A DNA stretch of 64,000 nt from Fomitopsis serialis (taxonomy: Eukaryota > Basidiomycota > Agaricomycetes > Polyporales > Fomitopsidaceae): assembly GCF_022376445.1 (NCBI RefSeq), contig NW_025955045.1:1-64000 (forward strand). The letters run 5' to 3'. This document shows positions 1 to 11,965 of this stretch, one piece after another; the stretch's first letter is position 1; each line of letters begins with the position of its first letter. The notes under the pieces were generated by a model that searched no databases, had not been told where the DNA came from, and was given only the letters and a program-made list of their open reading frames with translations. The position numbers and the translations under genes are program-made.

Positions 1-2850
1 GCCCTAGGCCTCGTCCTGAAGGCTACGCGTGACGACAAGGGTGGGGAGTACATGGGCAAGCAGTTCGTCGATTTTGCGCTCAGCATGGATCCAGCGTCAG
101 CACACTGAACCAGACGAACCCCACCAGAATGGTTGCAGAGCGAGCTAATAGGACGATTGCTGAGGGTGGACTGCCCTCCTTGCTCAGTCGAAGCTCCCTC
201 CGTCGTTTGGGGCCATGCCGTCTCTACCTTTGTCCACACGAGGAACCGCACGCCTACGTCGTCCCTGTGAGGTGCTGTGCCCTGGCTGCCTGGAAAGGCG
301 ATGGGCGCAAGCCAGATGTCTCCTACTTCCGCATTTTGGCTGCCTTGCCTATGTGTTGGTACGGAAGAAGGACCGCAAGGCGATGCAGCCACACACGAGA
401 AAGTGCATTTTCGTCGGCTATCCTGAGGGCACCAAGGCCTGGCGATTCTGGGACCCTGCTGCGAAGAAATTCATCATTTCATCGCATGCTGTCTTTGACG
501 AACACTGTTTCCCTGGAAATTCGCCCTTCATAAATGTTTTCGGCCTCCCTCTCGACGAGGTCGACGTCCCAGGACCCGCGGACGACGACGGCGAACCCGC
601 TGAAGACGTCCCTGATGCGCCAGAGCTGCATGATCAGGGGGGAGACGACTCTGATGATCCTGCACCTCCTGCACCTCCACCGCAAAATCAGCTCCCTGCG
701 CCCCAGGACGTCCGCGAGAATTCCCCTGACCGTCCGGCACGTTCGCCCAGCCCTCCTGCACCTCCTGCGCCTCCGCCGGCCCCACAGCGTCCGGCAGTTC
801 GTCGTCAACTCGACAACTATGACGGATACAGGCCATATCCTGCGCCTTCACGTCGACTCCCAGCTCGTTCTACGTGTTTTCAAGGCTCCCTGAATGACGA
901 CGACTTGCAGCGGCGAAATCTCTTGCCCCAGCGTTTTAGAGTTGACTCTCAGTCCCCTGCCTCGACGCCCGAGCCTGGCCAACACGACGAAACGCCTCAG
1001 CGCAATTCTCCGTCGCCTGATCCCCTCATTGAAGCGCCACTGAGTCCACCTGCTGCCCCTGCTCCGCTTCCTGAGCCTGTCCATCCACCCTCTCCTACCT
1101 CCAGTGACGACGAACTCGATTTCCTGCGTGGAGATGGACATGAGGAGGCCTTTGGCTGCTCGCTTGACGCGATGATCGCAGGCGTTGAGCACGTGTACTC
1201 CGCTGAAAGCGAGGATTCTTGTCTTATGACGAAGCCCTGATTTTGCGTTCGAGTCTGTGGCTCAGAATGCGTGCAAGGCGGACCAGGAGCACTTCGGCGA
1301 GCCTAGGACCTTCGCAGATGCGATGAAGGACCCCCAGACGAGCGAGAGAAGTGGCTCAAGGCTGCTCAGGACGAGAGCCAGTCCCTCGTGAAAATGGGAC
1401 CTTTGAGCTCGTTCAGCTGCCTCCTGGACGCAAAGCCATTGGTTCCCGGTGGGTTTTCCGTGTCAAGCGCAATGCTGACGGCTCAATCGAGCGGTACAAG
1501 GGCCGCCTGTTGCCAAAGGCTTCTCCCAGCGTCCTGGCTTCGACTACAACGAGACCTTCGCTCCTACGCCGAAGTGGGCGTCGATTCGAGCCATTCTTGC
1601 GCTTGCAGCCCTGGAGGACCTCAGCTCGAGTCTGTGGACATCTCCTCAGCCTACCTCAACGGTGAGCTGAAGGAGGAGGTGTACATGCAGCAGCCAGAGG
1701 GCTTTGAGCAGAAAACTCGCAGCTGGGTGTGGCTCTTCTGAAGGCCCTCTACGGTCTGAAGCAGGCTGGACGATGCTGGCACGAAAGCTGCACGAGGTAC
1801 TCACCAAACTCGGATTTTCGCGGCTGATTGCGAGCACAGTGTCTGGGTCTACCTTTGAGATGGAGTGCGCATCATCATCCCTGTCTTTGTCGACGATATC
1901 ACCATTGCAACGAAGTCAAAACCGTGATTCAGCTCGTCAAGGACGACCTTCGTACGCACTTCAAGCTCAGGGACCTTGGGCCGACGTCCTGGCTCCTAGG
2001 AGTCAAGATTGAGCGCGATAGAGCGAAGGTTCGCTTTAGATTTCGCAGCAACAGTACGCTCTCGACGTCCTGGAGCGCTATGGCTTCGCAAACTGCGACC
2101 CTGTGGGCACCCCGATGGAGCCTGGCCTTCGTCTCAGCGCAGACATGGCTCCCAAGACGTCGTCCGAGGTCAGGGAGATGCAGAACATCCCATATGATCA
2201 GGCAGTGGGTTCGCTTTTCTACCTTGCTGTGGCAACTCGTCCAGACATCGCACGCACTGTGGGCAACCTGGCGCGTTTTACAAGAACCCTGGCATGACGC
2301 ACTGGAAGGCGGTCAAGCACCTCTTCCGATACATCAAGGGCACCCTCGACTACAAGCTCACCTATTCCCCTTCGTCCGATTCCGAGATTTTCGCCTCCTA
2401 CACCGACGCTGACCATGCTGGCTGCCCTGACACTGGTCGCTCTACCTCTGGATACGTCGTTAAAATGGTACAGGTGGATTTCGTGGTCCAGTTGTCTTCA
2501 GACGATTGTGGCGCTCTCTACAACGGAGGGAGAGTTCGTTGCAGCGGTCTCAGCAGGCCAGGAAATCCTCTGGCTTCGCAATCTCCTCACAGAGCTTGGT
2601 TTCGACGTCTCCCTTGCCTCCAAGCTTCGAATCGACAATCTCTCTGCGCTTTCTGTTGCGAAAAATCCCGAGCACCATGGACACATAAAGCACCTCGACT
2701 TGCGCTTTACTGGCTCAGGGACGAAGTCGCCAAAGGTCGAATTGAGATCATACACCTCCGCACTTCTGACATGCCTGCTGATATCCTGACGAAGTCGCTG
2801 GCTAAACCGAAGGTGCTGGAGATGGTGAAGATGCTTGGGCTGGGGACTTG
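1..2850 (+). pseudogene. copia-1 pol remnant (integrase, RT, RNase H)
   Basis: Ty1/copia polyprotein broken by many frameshifts and cut at its 5' end by the window edge. Read across frames it keeps the order of copia pol. The integrase core tail has DKGGEY near 40-60 and AERANRTI near 135-160. The integrase C-terminal SH3-like stretch is at about 385-510 (KCIFVGYPEGTKAWRFWDP). A Pro/acid-rich linker follows to 1240. Reverse transcriptase runs from about 1400 (WVFRVKRNADGSIERYKGRL, DISSAYLNGELKEEVYMQQP near 1636-1695, a shifted FVDDITIA near 1890). RNase H is at about 2375-2790 (SYTDADHAGCPDTGRSTSGY) and the C-terminus is ADILTKSLAKPK near 2774. Order and spacing make the family call safe. No frame is intact, so no active protein is expected. 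A purine-rich tract and a 3' LTR follow directly. Confidence 0.9.
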
Positions 2851-2866
2851 ACAGGTCAGGGGGGAG

Positions 2867-3307
2867 TGTTGAGCTCGGAATTTATTCCGCATTTCTGCGA
2901 ATTATTCTGAGCTCCATTGCCCTGTCCAAGTCGTGGAATGCGTCCTGGTGTGTTCTCCTTCATTCTACATGGACGCCATCACTATACCGTGCATACTGTA
3001 CATTTTCCGACGTCATTCCCTTCAGTCTACCATTTTCCATAATGTTTGCATTTTCAGGGATTTGAACCCCTGCACTCATCCGGTTTTTTCACTGCTTCGT
3101 TGATTTTGACTTTGTGGCTGTTTCTACTGTACAGTTATGGTCGCCTTACGTAACGCACACCGTAGACAGTCCGCCTCGTCGAGCTCTAAGTCCCTAAGAC
3201 TTTACAGAGCTCGACTTAGGTGTGTATCTTTGATTCCTGAATATAAAAGCCTTTACAGAGCTCGACTTAGGCCTTTGGAATCGCTCTGAGGCGCACTGCA
3301 GCCAACA
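2867..3307 (+). repeat. 3' LTR of copia-1 (441 bp)
   Basis: The LTR begins TGTTGAGCTCGG right after the polypurine tract AGGGGGGAG and ends CTGCAGCCAACA, giving the inverted termini TGTTG/CAACA. A second, minus-strand copy at 23929-24318 confirms both ends. A TATAAAAG box lies at 3242-3249. A 21-bp direct repeat (3200-3220 and 3251-3271) flanks a 51-bp unit that is present once less in the other copy. Confidence 0.9.
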
Positions 3308-4690
3308 AATCTCGTGTGTGTTGCTGAATAGCCCACTGGCAGAACAATCTGCATGCAGGCAGATGAAGGCGTGGCATAGCAGCTCCCGTACAATGACAAC
3401 ATGTGCCTTGTTTGGGCACCTGGCCATCATTCCTGTTGTACCAACAGAGAGTTGCATCGTGTGCCTTGCCCAAAGCCACCCTGCTACTTCTGGTGATACA
3501 GTGCTCAGAAGTGTATGATTGCATTGCAGCTTCCAAAGGAGTTTGGGGCATGCCTGCTCTTCCTCTGACTCCATTTTCATCAACATGCTTCTTCCTGACG
3601 TATCCTTAAAGCTTCCTAGAAAGTTTGACGTCTCAAGGAGGTCCAGATATTCTTCATTGGTGTGGCCAGTAGTGTAGGTTGCGATGAAGCTCCCAGCAGT
3701 GGTATTGGTCCCTGATATGGTCAACCCTGGGCATCAGATGTCTGGTTTTGTGCCACATACCCTGTGCCATTTCAGGCTGCTCCATTGGTGTAGCCATGCC
3801 TTGATATCAGTGAGGAACAATGCAGATGCTGGCAGCATGTGTGTGTGGGAGGATGTCGTGTACAATGAGAAGTGACAGTCAGCATTAGTAGCACCGTCCT
3901 CTGTATAAGAGGCATGGCAGTTCCCGCGGCTGAAAACCACGGACGGGGACAATGCATATCATATTGGGCTGGGATGTCATCCCGATTAGGCCGCTCAGCA
4001 ACATTGGTCATAACCACACAGTGAGTGCCCAGGGAGGCAGCTAAACACTGGCAGCATCTGCCCTGCAGAAAGTTGGAACTAAGGGGACATTCATCCCAGG
4101 GACGCGGACATCACTCTCCATCACTGCTTGGTGAGCATTAATAGTGAAGGTGTGTTGCCCATTTCCACGCAAACATATTGGGCAGAACTTTATGGGCATA
4201 CATTAGTGTGCTTAGTCATAGCTGGTTCCTCAAGAGGTTGTCGATGTCTGTTCAAATCTTCACAACACTGGTTCTGGACATGTCAGGTCTATTCTAGAGG
4301 AAACTGTGAGAGCCCAACCAACTTAGGCAGCTACCAATTATGGAGCTTACCAATGAGGCTGGTGCCCTGAGTATTGCTTGCCTCTGGACATTTCTGCATT
4401 ATCTGGTATCCTTGAACCCCTACGTAGTGCTTCTGCTCATCTGTGTAGTTGTGGGTGAAGGAAGGGAGCATACTTTGGAGGCAGGCAACAAACAAGTACA
4501 CATTTCCAATTTTCAACTGTTGTGTAGGTTGCGAGTCTCCCGGAATGAGACCGGGAGGGATTGAGGGTGTCGGTAGAAACAATGGGCAGGGGCTGTTGGC
4601 AAGCAGAGGGGAAGGGGATGTGTTGATACAGCTCCAGAGGGGACATACGAGCGTGGATACTCACAGGGACACTGCAGAACAGATGGAGGG
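3308..4690. other. no recognisable gene
   Basis: Moderately AT-rich DNA directly after the LTR. A minus-strand open stretch over 3308-3724 has no family I recognise, and its lower part is only LTR sequence. No tRNA, rRNA or structured repeat seen. Confidence 0.5.
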
Positions 4691-4724
4691 GCAGTGGGCT
4701 CGTCGTGCAACATGGGGAACTTGG

Positions 4725-4845
4725 AGTGAACACAGTGAAACTCAGGAAACTCAGAGTGAAACATGGGGCTCGTTGAAGGTGAACACAGTGAACACAGTAA
4801 GACACAGGTAAAACACAGTGAGAACACAGAGAAAACACAGAGATG
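4725..4845. repeat. degenerate GAACACAGT-type simple repeat
   Basis: A short-period purine-rich repeat: variants of GAACACAGT and GAAACTCAG recur about ten times, with decay. It accounts for the low-complexity ORFs on both strands here, which should not be called as genes. Confidence 0.7.
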
Positions 4846-4902
4846 CAATTGAGCTTCGCAGTCTACTCCTAGGTGGTAGGTAGGTAGTCACTCCCCCATC
4901 CA

Positions 4903-5814
4903 GTGCCCAGCTCGCTCCCTTATGTTCCCTCCGGCTCACTCTCCCACGCCCCTGCCTTGCTGGCACCTCTCCCCATGCTCTCCCGTTCCCTCTGCTCCCT
5001 CTTAAGCCTCCTCCAGTCCTTCCTTTACCGTTCCCCGTCCAGTGCCATGCCCTCCGATGCCCCAGCCAATCCCTCCGCCATCATCTACTCCACCTGCTTC
5101 TGCCGTCTTCTCGCTCTCCTCCGGGATGAACAAGTCGTCGAGCCATGTCTTGTTGCTGACAGTCCTACCGAATGGTTGGCCTGGGCCCACGGCGCCCGCT
5201 GGATCATCATGGGTGATATTCATCTCATATATTCTCCTTCCGGTGCATAGCGCATGCTCTTCGACTCCTGGGCGCGAGCTACTGCGCATGGCGACGTGTC
5301 CCTCCCCCTCATCCGCCGGTTCTCAGACGTCCAGGCTCTGATTGACTATCTTGACCAGGTGTTCTCAACCATTGTGTCCGAGCATAGCCTTGTTGGCGAG
5401 CCGTACCCTACTATTGCTTGGTCTGCCAACTGTGTTGCTGTTGAACAGTCCGATGTCGACGTGGGCTGTCTGTTGCTTCCAGTCTGGTACCTCGAGAGGC
5501 CCATGCAGCTCTCTTCCCTCCGGGCTTCCTCCGACAGCCTCAATGTGCTCATTTCCCAGCTCCAGCATTACACTAGCATGCAGCGCGATGTGTCCGCCTC
5601 CTTCCAGTCCTTCCAGTCCGAGGCTCAATGCACCCGCCGTATTCTCTCCGGCCTGGTGTCCAGTGTTGCCAGCATGCACAATTGTCTTTCTCATGGCGTG
5701 TACGTTCCGGACACTGACTATTCTGGTATTACGCGCCGCCTTCAGTTCCCTCTGGCACGTACTAGCGACAACTTTGAGGATGGGGGTGTCAAACCGAGAC
5801 TGAGACGGATTTGA
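4903..5814 (+). pseudogene. unrecognised 303-codon ORF with one in-frame stop
   Basis: A single reading frame runs from an ATG at 4903 to a TGA at 5812-5814, interrupted only by a TAG at 5248-5250; the next codon but one is again Met. The C-terminal two thirds look like real protein (balanced composition, Trp and Cys scattered, an amphipathic stretch with SLNVLISQLQHYTSMQRDVS, then a Ser/Gln-rich helix). I see no catalytic motif, zinc knuckle or membrane segment, and do not recognise the family. It could be a retroelement Gag-like or a lineage-specific host protein. The solo LTR at 5920 lies just downstream. The stop could be a real disabling mutation, a sequencing error, or mark a later start at 5254. 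Confidence 0.4.
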
Positions 5815-5919
5815 TGGATGAGGGCGAGAGTGTGCGTGAGGAGTAGTTCATTCATGTACCCTCCGGTGCCGTCCACGGCTGCCTCTGGTTGCCCTATTGT
5901 GTTGTGTACCAATTCTGTT

Positions 5920-6436
5920 TGTTAGGGCAAGTGGGCTCGGAACCCTAGATTCAGGGGCCGCCCGGCTGCCTCGTGAACCTACAGTTGGTGGTCGCGACAC
6001 GACCAGAGGGGGAAAGGGTGTCTTGAGGTCGTGAGCAGGGCGAGGAGCGCCTGCTAGTGTTGTTAGCAGGGCAACGAGCCGTGCTATAAGGGAGCACACA
6101 CAAGGAGGTCCTTGGTTGCCAGCGATGAGCTGGGCCAAGTGGTGAGTCCTAGACTGGGCTGTTGGGCCCGGTCGAGGGGGAGTCCTGAGCGAAGGTGACG
6201 AGCCTAAGCCGAGGATGGTTCCTAGGCGGGGCGACAAGCCTAGCCGAGGACTCAGAGAACTTACTTGGACAGTGCAAATTCACATGCGGATGAGGTGGTA
6301 GTTCAGGTTTAAGAGTAGATTACTTCCCGAAATGGAAGTCAGATCGCTAGGTACATGGAGATAAGATGAGATGTACACTATCAATCAGTTCATAATATAA
6401 TCTAGAGGCCAGATAATGGGTTATCTGTCCCTAACA
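5920..6436 (-). repeat. solo LTR (517 bp) with 5-bp TSD
   Basis: Inverted termini TGTTAGGG at 5920 and CCCTAACA at 6436, flanked by a perfect 5-bp target duplication CTGTT (5915-5919 and 6437-6441). The middle carries repeated GGGCGA(C)GAGC-type blocks resembling those in the gypsy-2 LTR at 50878-51426, so it is probably a relative of that gypsy family left by LTR-LTR recombination. Minus orientation is inferred only from that resemblance. Confidence 0.85.
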
Positions 6437-6441
6437 CTGTT

Positions 6442-7440
6442 GCCTCGGTAGCTCGCCCTTTGATGTCCCATCCGTACACAATGTTGCCTGTTCTTCTCCT
6501 GTCATCCCATATCCGATATTTGTTCGCTCTGGGCCTGCTCTGTGGGGCTTCCCCACAACGTTATTTCCACTTGCTGCTGCATAGAGTGTGATACTGCTCA
6601 CTGCCTGTGAAATACCAATAAAATCATTATAATCCGTGCTGTATGCTGTTCTCTGGGGAAGAGAACTTCAGTTTCCATGCACTGCTCATTGAACCTAATC
6701 ACAGGCTCTGCAACATCCATCATAGACACCCGTCTCAGCACATAGTAACCAACTCCACCAAGCTATGACATATGCTGGCCTCATGTGAGTAGCATGGTCC
6801 TTCCTTTGTGGCAAGCCCCTCTGTGTCACAGATCAATGTTTACCGATGACAAGCATAGGTTGACGTGCAGAGTGGGAGTAGTATCTGTGTTGCTTTGTCA
6901 CTGTGTGACAGCATCCCAGGCAATTCATATACACATTTAGATGAACAAGCCTAGTTCAACCCACCAGCTAACTCAGCTTGCCATAACTCTCGCTGTATGT
7001 GAATGTTTCCTCAAGGCATGTGGCTTGGGGGTCATGCCTTTGAGATCTCAAGCTGGTAACTGCACCTTGCCACAACCCTTCTTCTCATCTAGGCTGGCGA
7101 GACATCACTTGGCTTGGGTTTAGGGAAGTATAAGGAAATTTGGTATCATCTGGTAGCCCTTCATTCACAGAGTACAGTATATGTTCCCTAGTGTACAGAG
7201 ATGCCTAGTTAGGTCAGAGAATACAAAACAAAATATGCTCACAGGCTTCTCTGAGAACATACTATTCAACTCCTGAAGCCAGTTTTCTTTTCCCACAATG
7301 TTTGACCATCTAGAATGTGCTATTTCAATGCACAGACTACATCCCCAACAGGGATAGTCTTATTCTTTGAAGCTGAATGATTGTTACAACCTTGGTCATT
7401 TTCCTGCTGAGCTTGGTGGTGGTTAACAATTCTTGTTCTT
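6442..7440. other. intergenic, no feature seen
   Basis: AT-rich sequence without an ORF worth reporting, RNA gene or clear repeat. Confidence 0.5.
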
Positions 7441-7454
7441 ATATTGCTGGTGTA

Positions 7455-8010
7455 TCAATTCTGAGGGGTCTGGCTGGTTTGGGAGAAGCCTGGCTGGTCT
7501 GTTCATCTGGGGTCCGGCTGGCTTGATGATTACAAACCAGCCCGGCTGGACCGCTTACAGCCCAGATTCTGCAAGGCTTCCGGGTGGATGTTTGGAAGCT
7601 GGAATTTTGCCCAGCCGGACCATCTCATTTCATCTGGGGTCCAGCGGGAAGGTTAGAAACAAACCCCGGTCCTGGCCAGAACATTGAGAACCCAAATTTT
7701 TGGAGACCTCCAGCCGGATCATTGCTGAGTGCTCCGGCTGGACCGTTGAGAGCCCAAATTCTCAAGGCCTCCAGCTGGAACATTGATCAAAGATCTGGCC
7801 GGAACATTGGGTATCTGTCCGGCTGGACTACGGCGTAGGAAGCCTAAATTTTTCGAGGCCTCCAGCTGGACCGTTGACCAGAGCTCCGGCCGGGACATTG
7901 GGTATCTGTCCGGCCAGACCATATGAAACCCATATTTTTCGAGGCCTCCAGCTGGGACATTGGCCAGAGGTCCGGCCAGAACGTTACTCAAAACTCTGGC
8001 CAGACCATTC
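7455..8010. repeat. GC-rich minisatellite built on CCGGCTGGACC
   Basis: Degenerate tandem array. The short motif CCGGCTGGACC/CCAGCTGGAAC recurs about every 30-45 bp, and a longer period of about 80 bp (GAGGCCTCCAGCTGG...GGGTATCTGTCCGGC) is clear from about 7700 to 7990. Both strands give spurious ORFs. Unit spacing and divergence are too loose for a CRISPR array. Confidence 0.75.
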
Positions 8011-8356
8011 CTAACCACCACCCTCCCTCCAGCCGGTTCATCGCTAGCAGCGGTCACTTGGAATGGTAGACCCGGAGTGCTCCGGCTGAGCCCAAATGCA
8101 CTCCGGGTGGACCGTTTGAAACATGATTTCCCACTCAGTAGGCTCTTTCAGATGCACTGCATCTGGGAGCTTGAACACTTCGACATCTTCTCCAGTGTCA
8201 GAAGGTGTGTGATGGGGTTTGGCCAGTTCATTCACATCTTCCACCTCTGCTGGCATGCACATCCTCTAGACTCCCAGGGTGAGGTGCCTCTTTGGCTCTT
8301 TCTGGCTCCTGCAAATCTCATAAAGCATCAGGATGAACATTTTTTCAAGGTTTAAC

Positions 8357-8406
8357 AGCTCACAAACCACAGCCTGCTTGCAGCTCACAAACCACAGCCT
8401 GCTTGC
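8357..8406. repeat. tandem duplication of a 25-bp unit
   Basis: Two perfect adjacent copies of a 25-bp unit starting AGCTCACAAACCACAG, at 8357-8381 and 8382-8406. Looser copies of CTCATGAACTGCAG follow to about 8510. Confidence 0.9.
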
Positions 8407-8519
8407 AAAAGTTTGCCAGCTCTTCATGAACTCCCAGCTCCTCATGGCCCAAAGGTTGATCCCAGTCATGAACTGCAGACTCCTCATGAACTGCAGGCTG
8501 TCCACAACATTCAGCTTCA

Positions 8520-9550
8520 TGTGTCAAAGTTGACAGTTGATCAACATCATAATTGTGGTGGTAGGGACAGAGCTGAACTCACCATTGAAACCACTGGCAG
8601 ACATGGGCTCAGGTTCTGTGGGTACGTTGATGAGCCCCTAGCTCACCTACACTCCGAAAACATGATTCACGGTCAATGCACGGTCAATACATCAACCCGT
8701 TAAAGTCAGCACGTTCAATGTGCTGCTCATCTGTTTGAAGCAAGTGTGCGATGTTCAAAGCTCAAGTGTCCGTGTTCGAGGCCTTAGGAGTGAAGTCACG
8801 CATGTTAGAGATGTCACTACATTGGTAGGATGGCTAGGCTAGTACAAGACTATGTTGAGCTAACTAGTGGTGGCTGCTACATCCTTTGTGCCTATGTCCC
8901 TGGCTCCCACATCCATGACCACCACCCCTACCCCTATGAACAGACAGACTGGTGTCAAAGCTGCGGTCAGTATTGACACATTCAAGTAGGCTTCTGAGCA
9001 ACCCAACGAGGGTGCTGTGTGTGCGACACTGGTCAACCATGATGTTGTGAATTGGTGCTCAACCCATAGACTCAAGGCTGTCAGGTAGCTGACGGAAGTC
9101 AGAGAGTATGTAACCATGCTCTCGCCCAGTTCCAGACACTTCATGTACTTCACATTACCTAAGCCAACCCTCCCCTCATATGTTCAGTTTTGTCCTTTGT
9201 TGCTCTTCAGTTCTACTGTTGTGCAACAAAGGTAAGCATTCACTATATTTGATAGTCTCATCTACTTACAGAGTTCTACTGTTGCGCCATGAAGACAACA
9301 GGTTTCTGTTCTCGCTTTGAGTGATTCCCGGTGTGTGGTACGCCAGGCTTACACCTTTTTTGTGAACATTGAACCTTGTGTCTACCTTCCTTGCGTGCGA
9401 GTCGCAGGGACACTGTACCTTTCTCTCTCTTTGGCTACCCTCATCAGCCAGAGTGGTTGTAGGATCCCTGGAAGCTCCGTGCACACTAGAGCAGTTCACT
9501 GGAACCTTCGTTTGTCACCCCACGTGCGCTAGAGCAGCTGCCAGATCTTG
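8520..9550. other. intergenic, no confident gene
   Basis: No ORF with recognisable protein features. Short stretches near 8940-9150 have coding-like composition but are too broken to name. Confidence 0.4.
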
Positions 9551-9554
9551 ACCA

Positions 9555-10010
9555 TTGACCGTCACCTCCTCACCTTTGTCCTCTTTGCCCACTGTGGTTG
9601 TCACTCGCTCCATCTCTGCTGCTGCCTCTCGGGTGACAACCAATCTACAACCAAATCCCCGCTTGACACCCTCTCCGCCTGACTCACATTCTCAGTCTCT
9701 TGAGCGCTTGTCACCCCTCTCGCCACTTACACCCTCGCCAACATCCAGCTGGTCAGGTACACCCCAGATCTTGGAAGCTTCCTCTTCAGATACCTCCAAC
9801 ACTGATATCCATCCGCATATAGCCGCTCAAATGCCCACCTCTGACCCAGGATTTGCTTCTGTTGTCCATACGGCGATCAAGCAAGTCCCTCTGCTTACCT
9901 CTGGGAAACTCACACCGGAAGTGGTAACTTCTCCATGGCTGCCAACTTGGAATGTGTATATGAGGCCACTAGCAGTCGACACAAGCAATCATCAGAAGGA
10001 ACAAAGGTAA
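9555..10010 (+). pseudogene. Gag-like N-terminal remnant
   Basis: A 151-residue ORF with a Ser/Pro/Thr-rich, disordered first 95 residues, then a more ordered tail around VPLLTSGKLTPEVV and a Trp/Tyr-containing segment. This resembles the start of the Gag helical domain in some fungal LTR elements (a conserved LTSGKLTPE-like turn). The frame stops soon after, so at most the N-terminus survives. Family assignment is from memory of the motif style only; a low-complexity chance ORF is the alternative. It lies just 5' of the LINE remnant and may be unrelated to it. Confidence 0.3.
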
Positions 10011-10186
10011 TGAAGGGACTTAGTGTGAGATAGCAAGCTAGGGTGGCACTGTTCCACTTACAAGACAGCCTGACAGCCAATGTGCTAACACACTAACATG
10101 TGTGGCTTACAATCAGTGCGTTAATGAGATGTGGGAGTGGCATTAGTGCACTAAGGCTTATGGTCATAGCGCGTTAGTGAGCTAAG

Positions 10187-10741
10187 ATGGTGTCTCAAGC
10201 AACAAAACACAGTGAAAAGATGCTGACAGAACCAATGTGGCAGGTGGGGGCAGCTCAGAGCAGGTGGAACACGTCAAGAGAACACAGACACCTAGACAAC
10301 ATCAAAGCACATGGAGCAGAAAAGATGGTGTGCTTCAACCCCTCGGTCACCAAAAGAGGAGAAATATCAGAAGCCTTTAGAGCCTTTGTCAACCCGGCCG
10401 CTCACGACAGACCACCTGCTATACAAGCACGTACCGGCGGCGTAGTGCATGACAAATCCACAACCGCATATGTTGCGGACATCTACGACCTCAAAGGCAA
10501 CAGCTCGCACCGTGAGCAAGACTCCCCCCCATGTGGTAGTGTCTACATCCTCGGACCCAAACCACAAACGCTAGTCGCCACAGCCCCTCCAAAACACAAC
10601 ACACCACAGAACCACACTGGAGAACTCACCACAGCCATCCTCACCATAAAAATGGTACCACTTGATGCCCCACTGCACATAGTCAGCCCCTCCAACTTCC
10701 TGGCTACCATCCTTGTGGTCAACCTATGCTCTCAATTTTAA
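10187..10741 (+). pseudogene. LINE RNase H remnant (5' segment)
   Basis: The second half of this 184-residue ORF follows the plan of the RNase H domain that ends the ORF2 protein of basidiomycete LINEs (Tad-like): a decayed TDG strand (AYVADIYDLKGN), a Gly-rich turn, then HTGELTTAI corresponding to the catalytic Glu helix and PLHIVSPSNF at the place of the third catalytic Asp strand. Key acidic residues are partly replaced, so the domain is dead. The protein sequence resumes at about 11966 after an AT-rich insertion. Retroelement identity is fairly sure from the joined pieces; the exact clade is inferred. Confidence 0.6.
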
Positions 10742-11965
10742 GCAAATCACTCCAAGGTATCATAGAGTGGCTATAGGTAACACCCAATGCAGTACTGTTA
10801 CTTTTGTATCTTGAAAGCTGACTGGCACCCTTGTGGCACCCTCAATTGGAATGATGTTGGTGCCAACTGACTTTGAAATCCACTAGGATAGCTGTACTGA
10901 GGTTCCTGCATTTTATTGGGAATTTATAAAATTTTTCTGGGCCCAAAACAGTAGGTTTTGTCCTCAGAATGAATATTCCGCGCATTTTTTACCACTTTTT
11001 TGCAGTCACATGATCCATGATGTGCGGGTCGCAGCACTCGCAGTGGTGTTTCCTAGACACAGTGGCCATTGTGCCTTTTTTGGTGCAACAGAGATATGTG
11101 TACATACTCAGTGATCTGTAACTGATGTTATCCAGGAAAATACACATTCCAGGCAAGTTGTGGGAGGGCTTTTGCACAGGAAGTATCACAAAAGCTCACA
11201 TTGCCCTAAATGGTGAATAACCTTCCAAATCCAGTAATTCTCAATGAAGTGGATATCTAGTGCTTCATAAATTGCAGATAAATGAGAAGATATTCCTAGA
11301 GTACTATGGCATGTTGATGAGGCCTGTGATTTTTACAACATGTTGCCATATATGGAAGGTAAGCTATAATACCATGTCCAAGCATCAAATTAGCTCTTCT
11401 TACTCTGTTGTGGCACCATAAAGCATTTTCATGATGTCTGACACACATGTATGGGTCATGTACTCCATATCTAGGGTAAAAAATGAGCAGTTTAAATTCT
11501 GCAAAGTCACTTGTGTTTTCTTTTGTATTTTGTATTTTCTGGCCTAACTAGCCACTATTGGGGCACAACAAAATTACTGTAGACTCTATGAAACAAGGGC
11601 TACAAGTTGACTATATACTTGTCATATCTATTTGTGGGTGCTTACTGTTGCAAAAAGTGATTGATTATAATTGAGCCCAGTGCCACTGGTCAGGTCACAT
11701 GCCATGTTCACCACTTTTGATGCTAGATGTTACCGGAGCCCCCAATCCATAGGGAATTGTCAGCCACAGCATTTGTTTGGGTGTGTTGATGCAAGTCATG
11801 TTGTCTGGGTGTCTGAAATTTGAAACTCAGCTAATGATGGCATAGTAAGTGTTCCTTATCTCTGCTTATCTGGCACTCAAACAGTCACATGCACTGTGGT
11901 AAAAACCTGCCACATTGAGCTCCATGCTAAGTGTTACATTCTCTCCAGTCATAAGACTGATTCAT
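10742..11965. mobile_element. AT-rich insertion (about 1.2 kb) splitting the LINE
   Basis: Non-coding AT-rich DNA between two segments that would be contiguous in a LINE ORF. I cannot define its termini or a target duplication by eye, so the coordinates are approximate and the type is inferred from the interruption. Confidence 0.4.

Noticed and set aside
3308..3724. Minus-strand 176-codon ORF as a gene
   Set aside because: Its end is LTR sequence, composition is not convincingly protein-like, and no motif is recognisable.
4437..4848. Cys/Ser/Leu-rich minus-strand ORFs
   Set aside because: Translation of the GAACACAGT simple repeat, not a gene.
7455..8010. CRISPR-like array
   Set aside because: Repeat units are degenerate, spacing varies, spacers are not unique sequence, and the context is eukaryotic.
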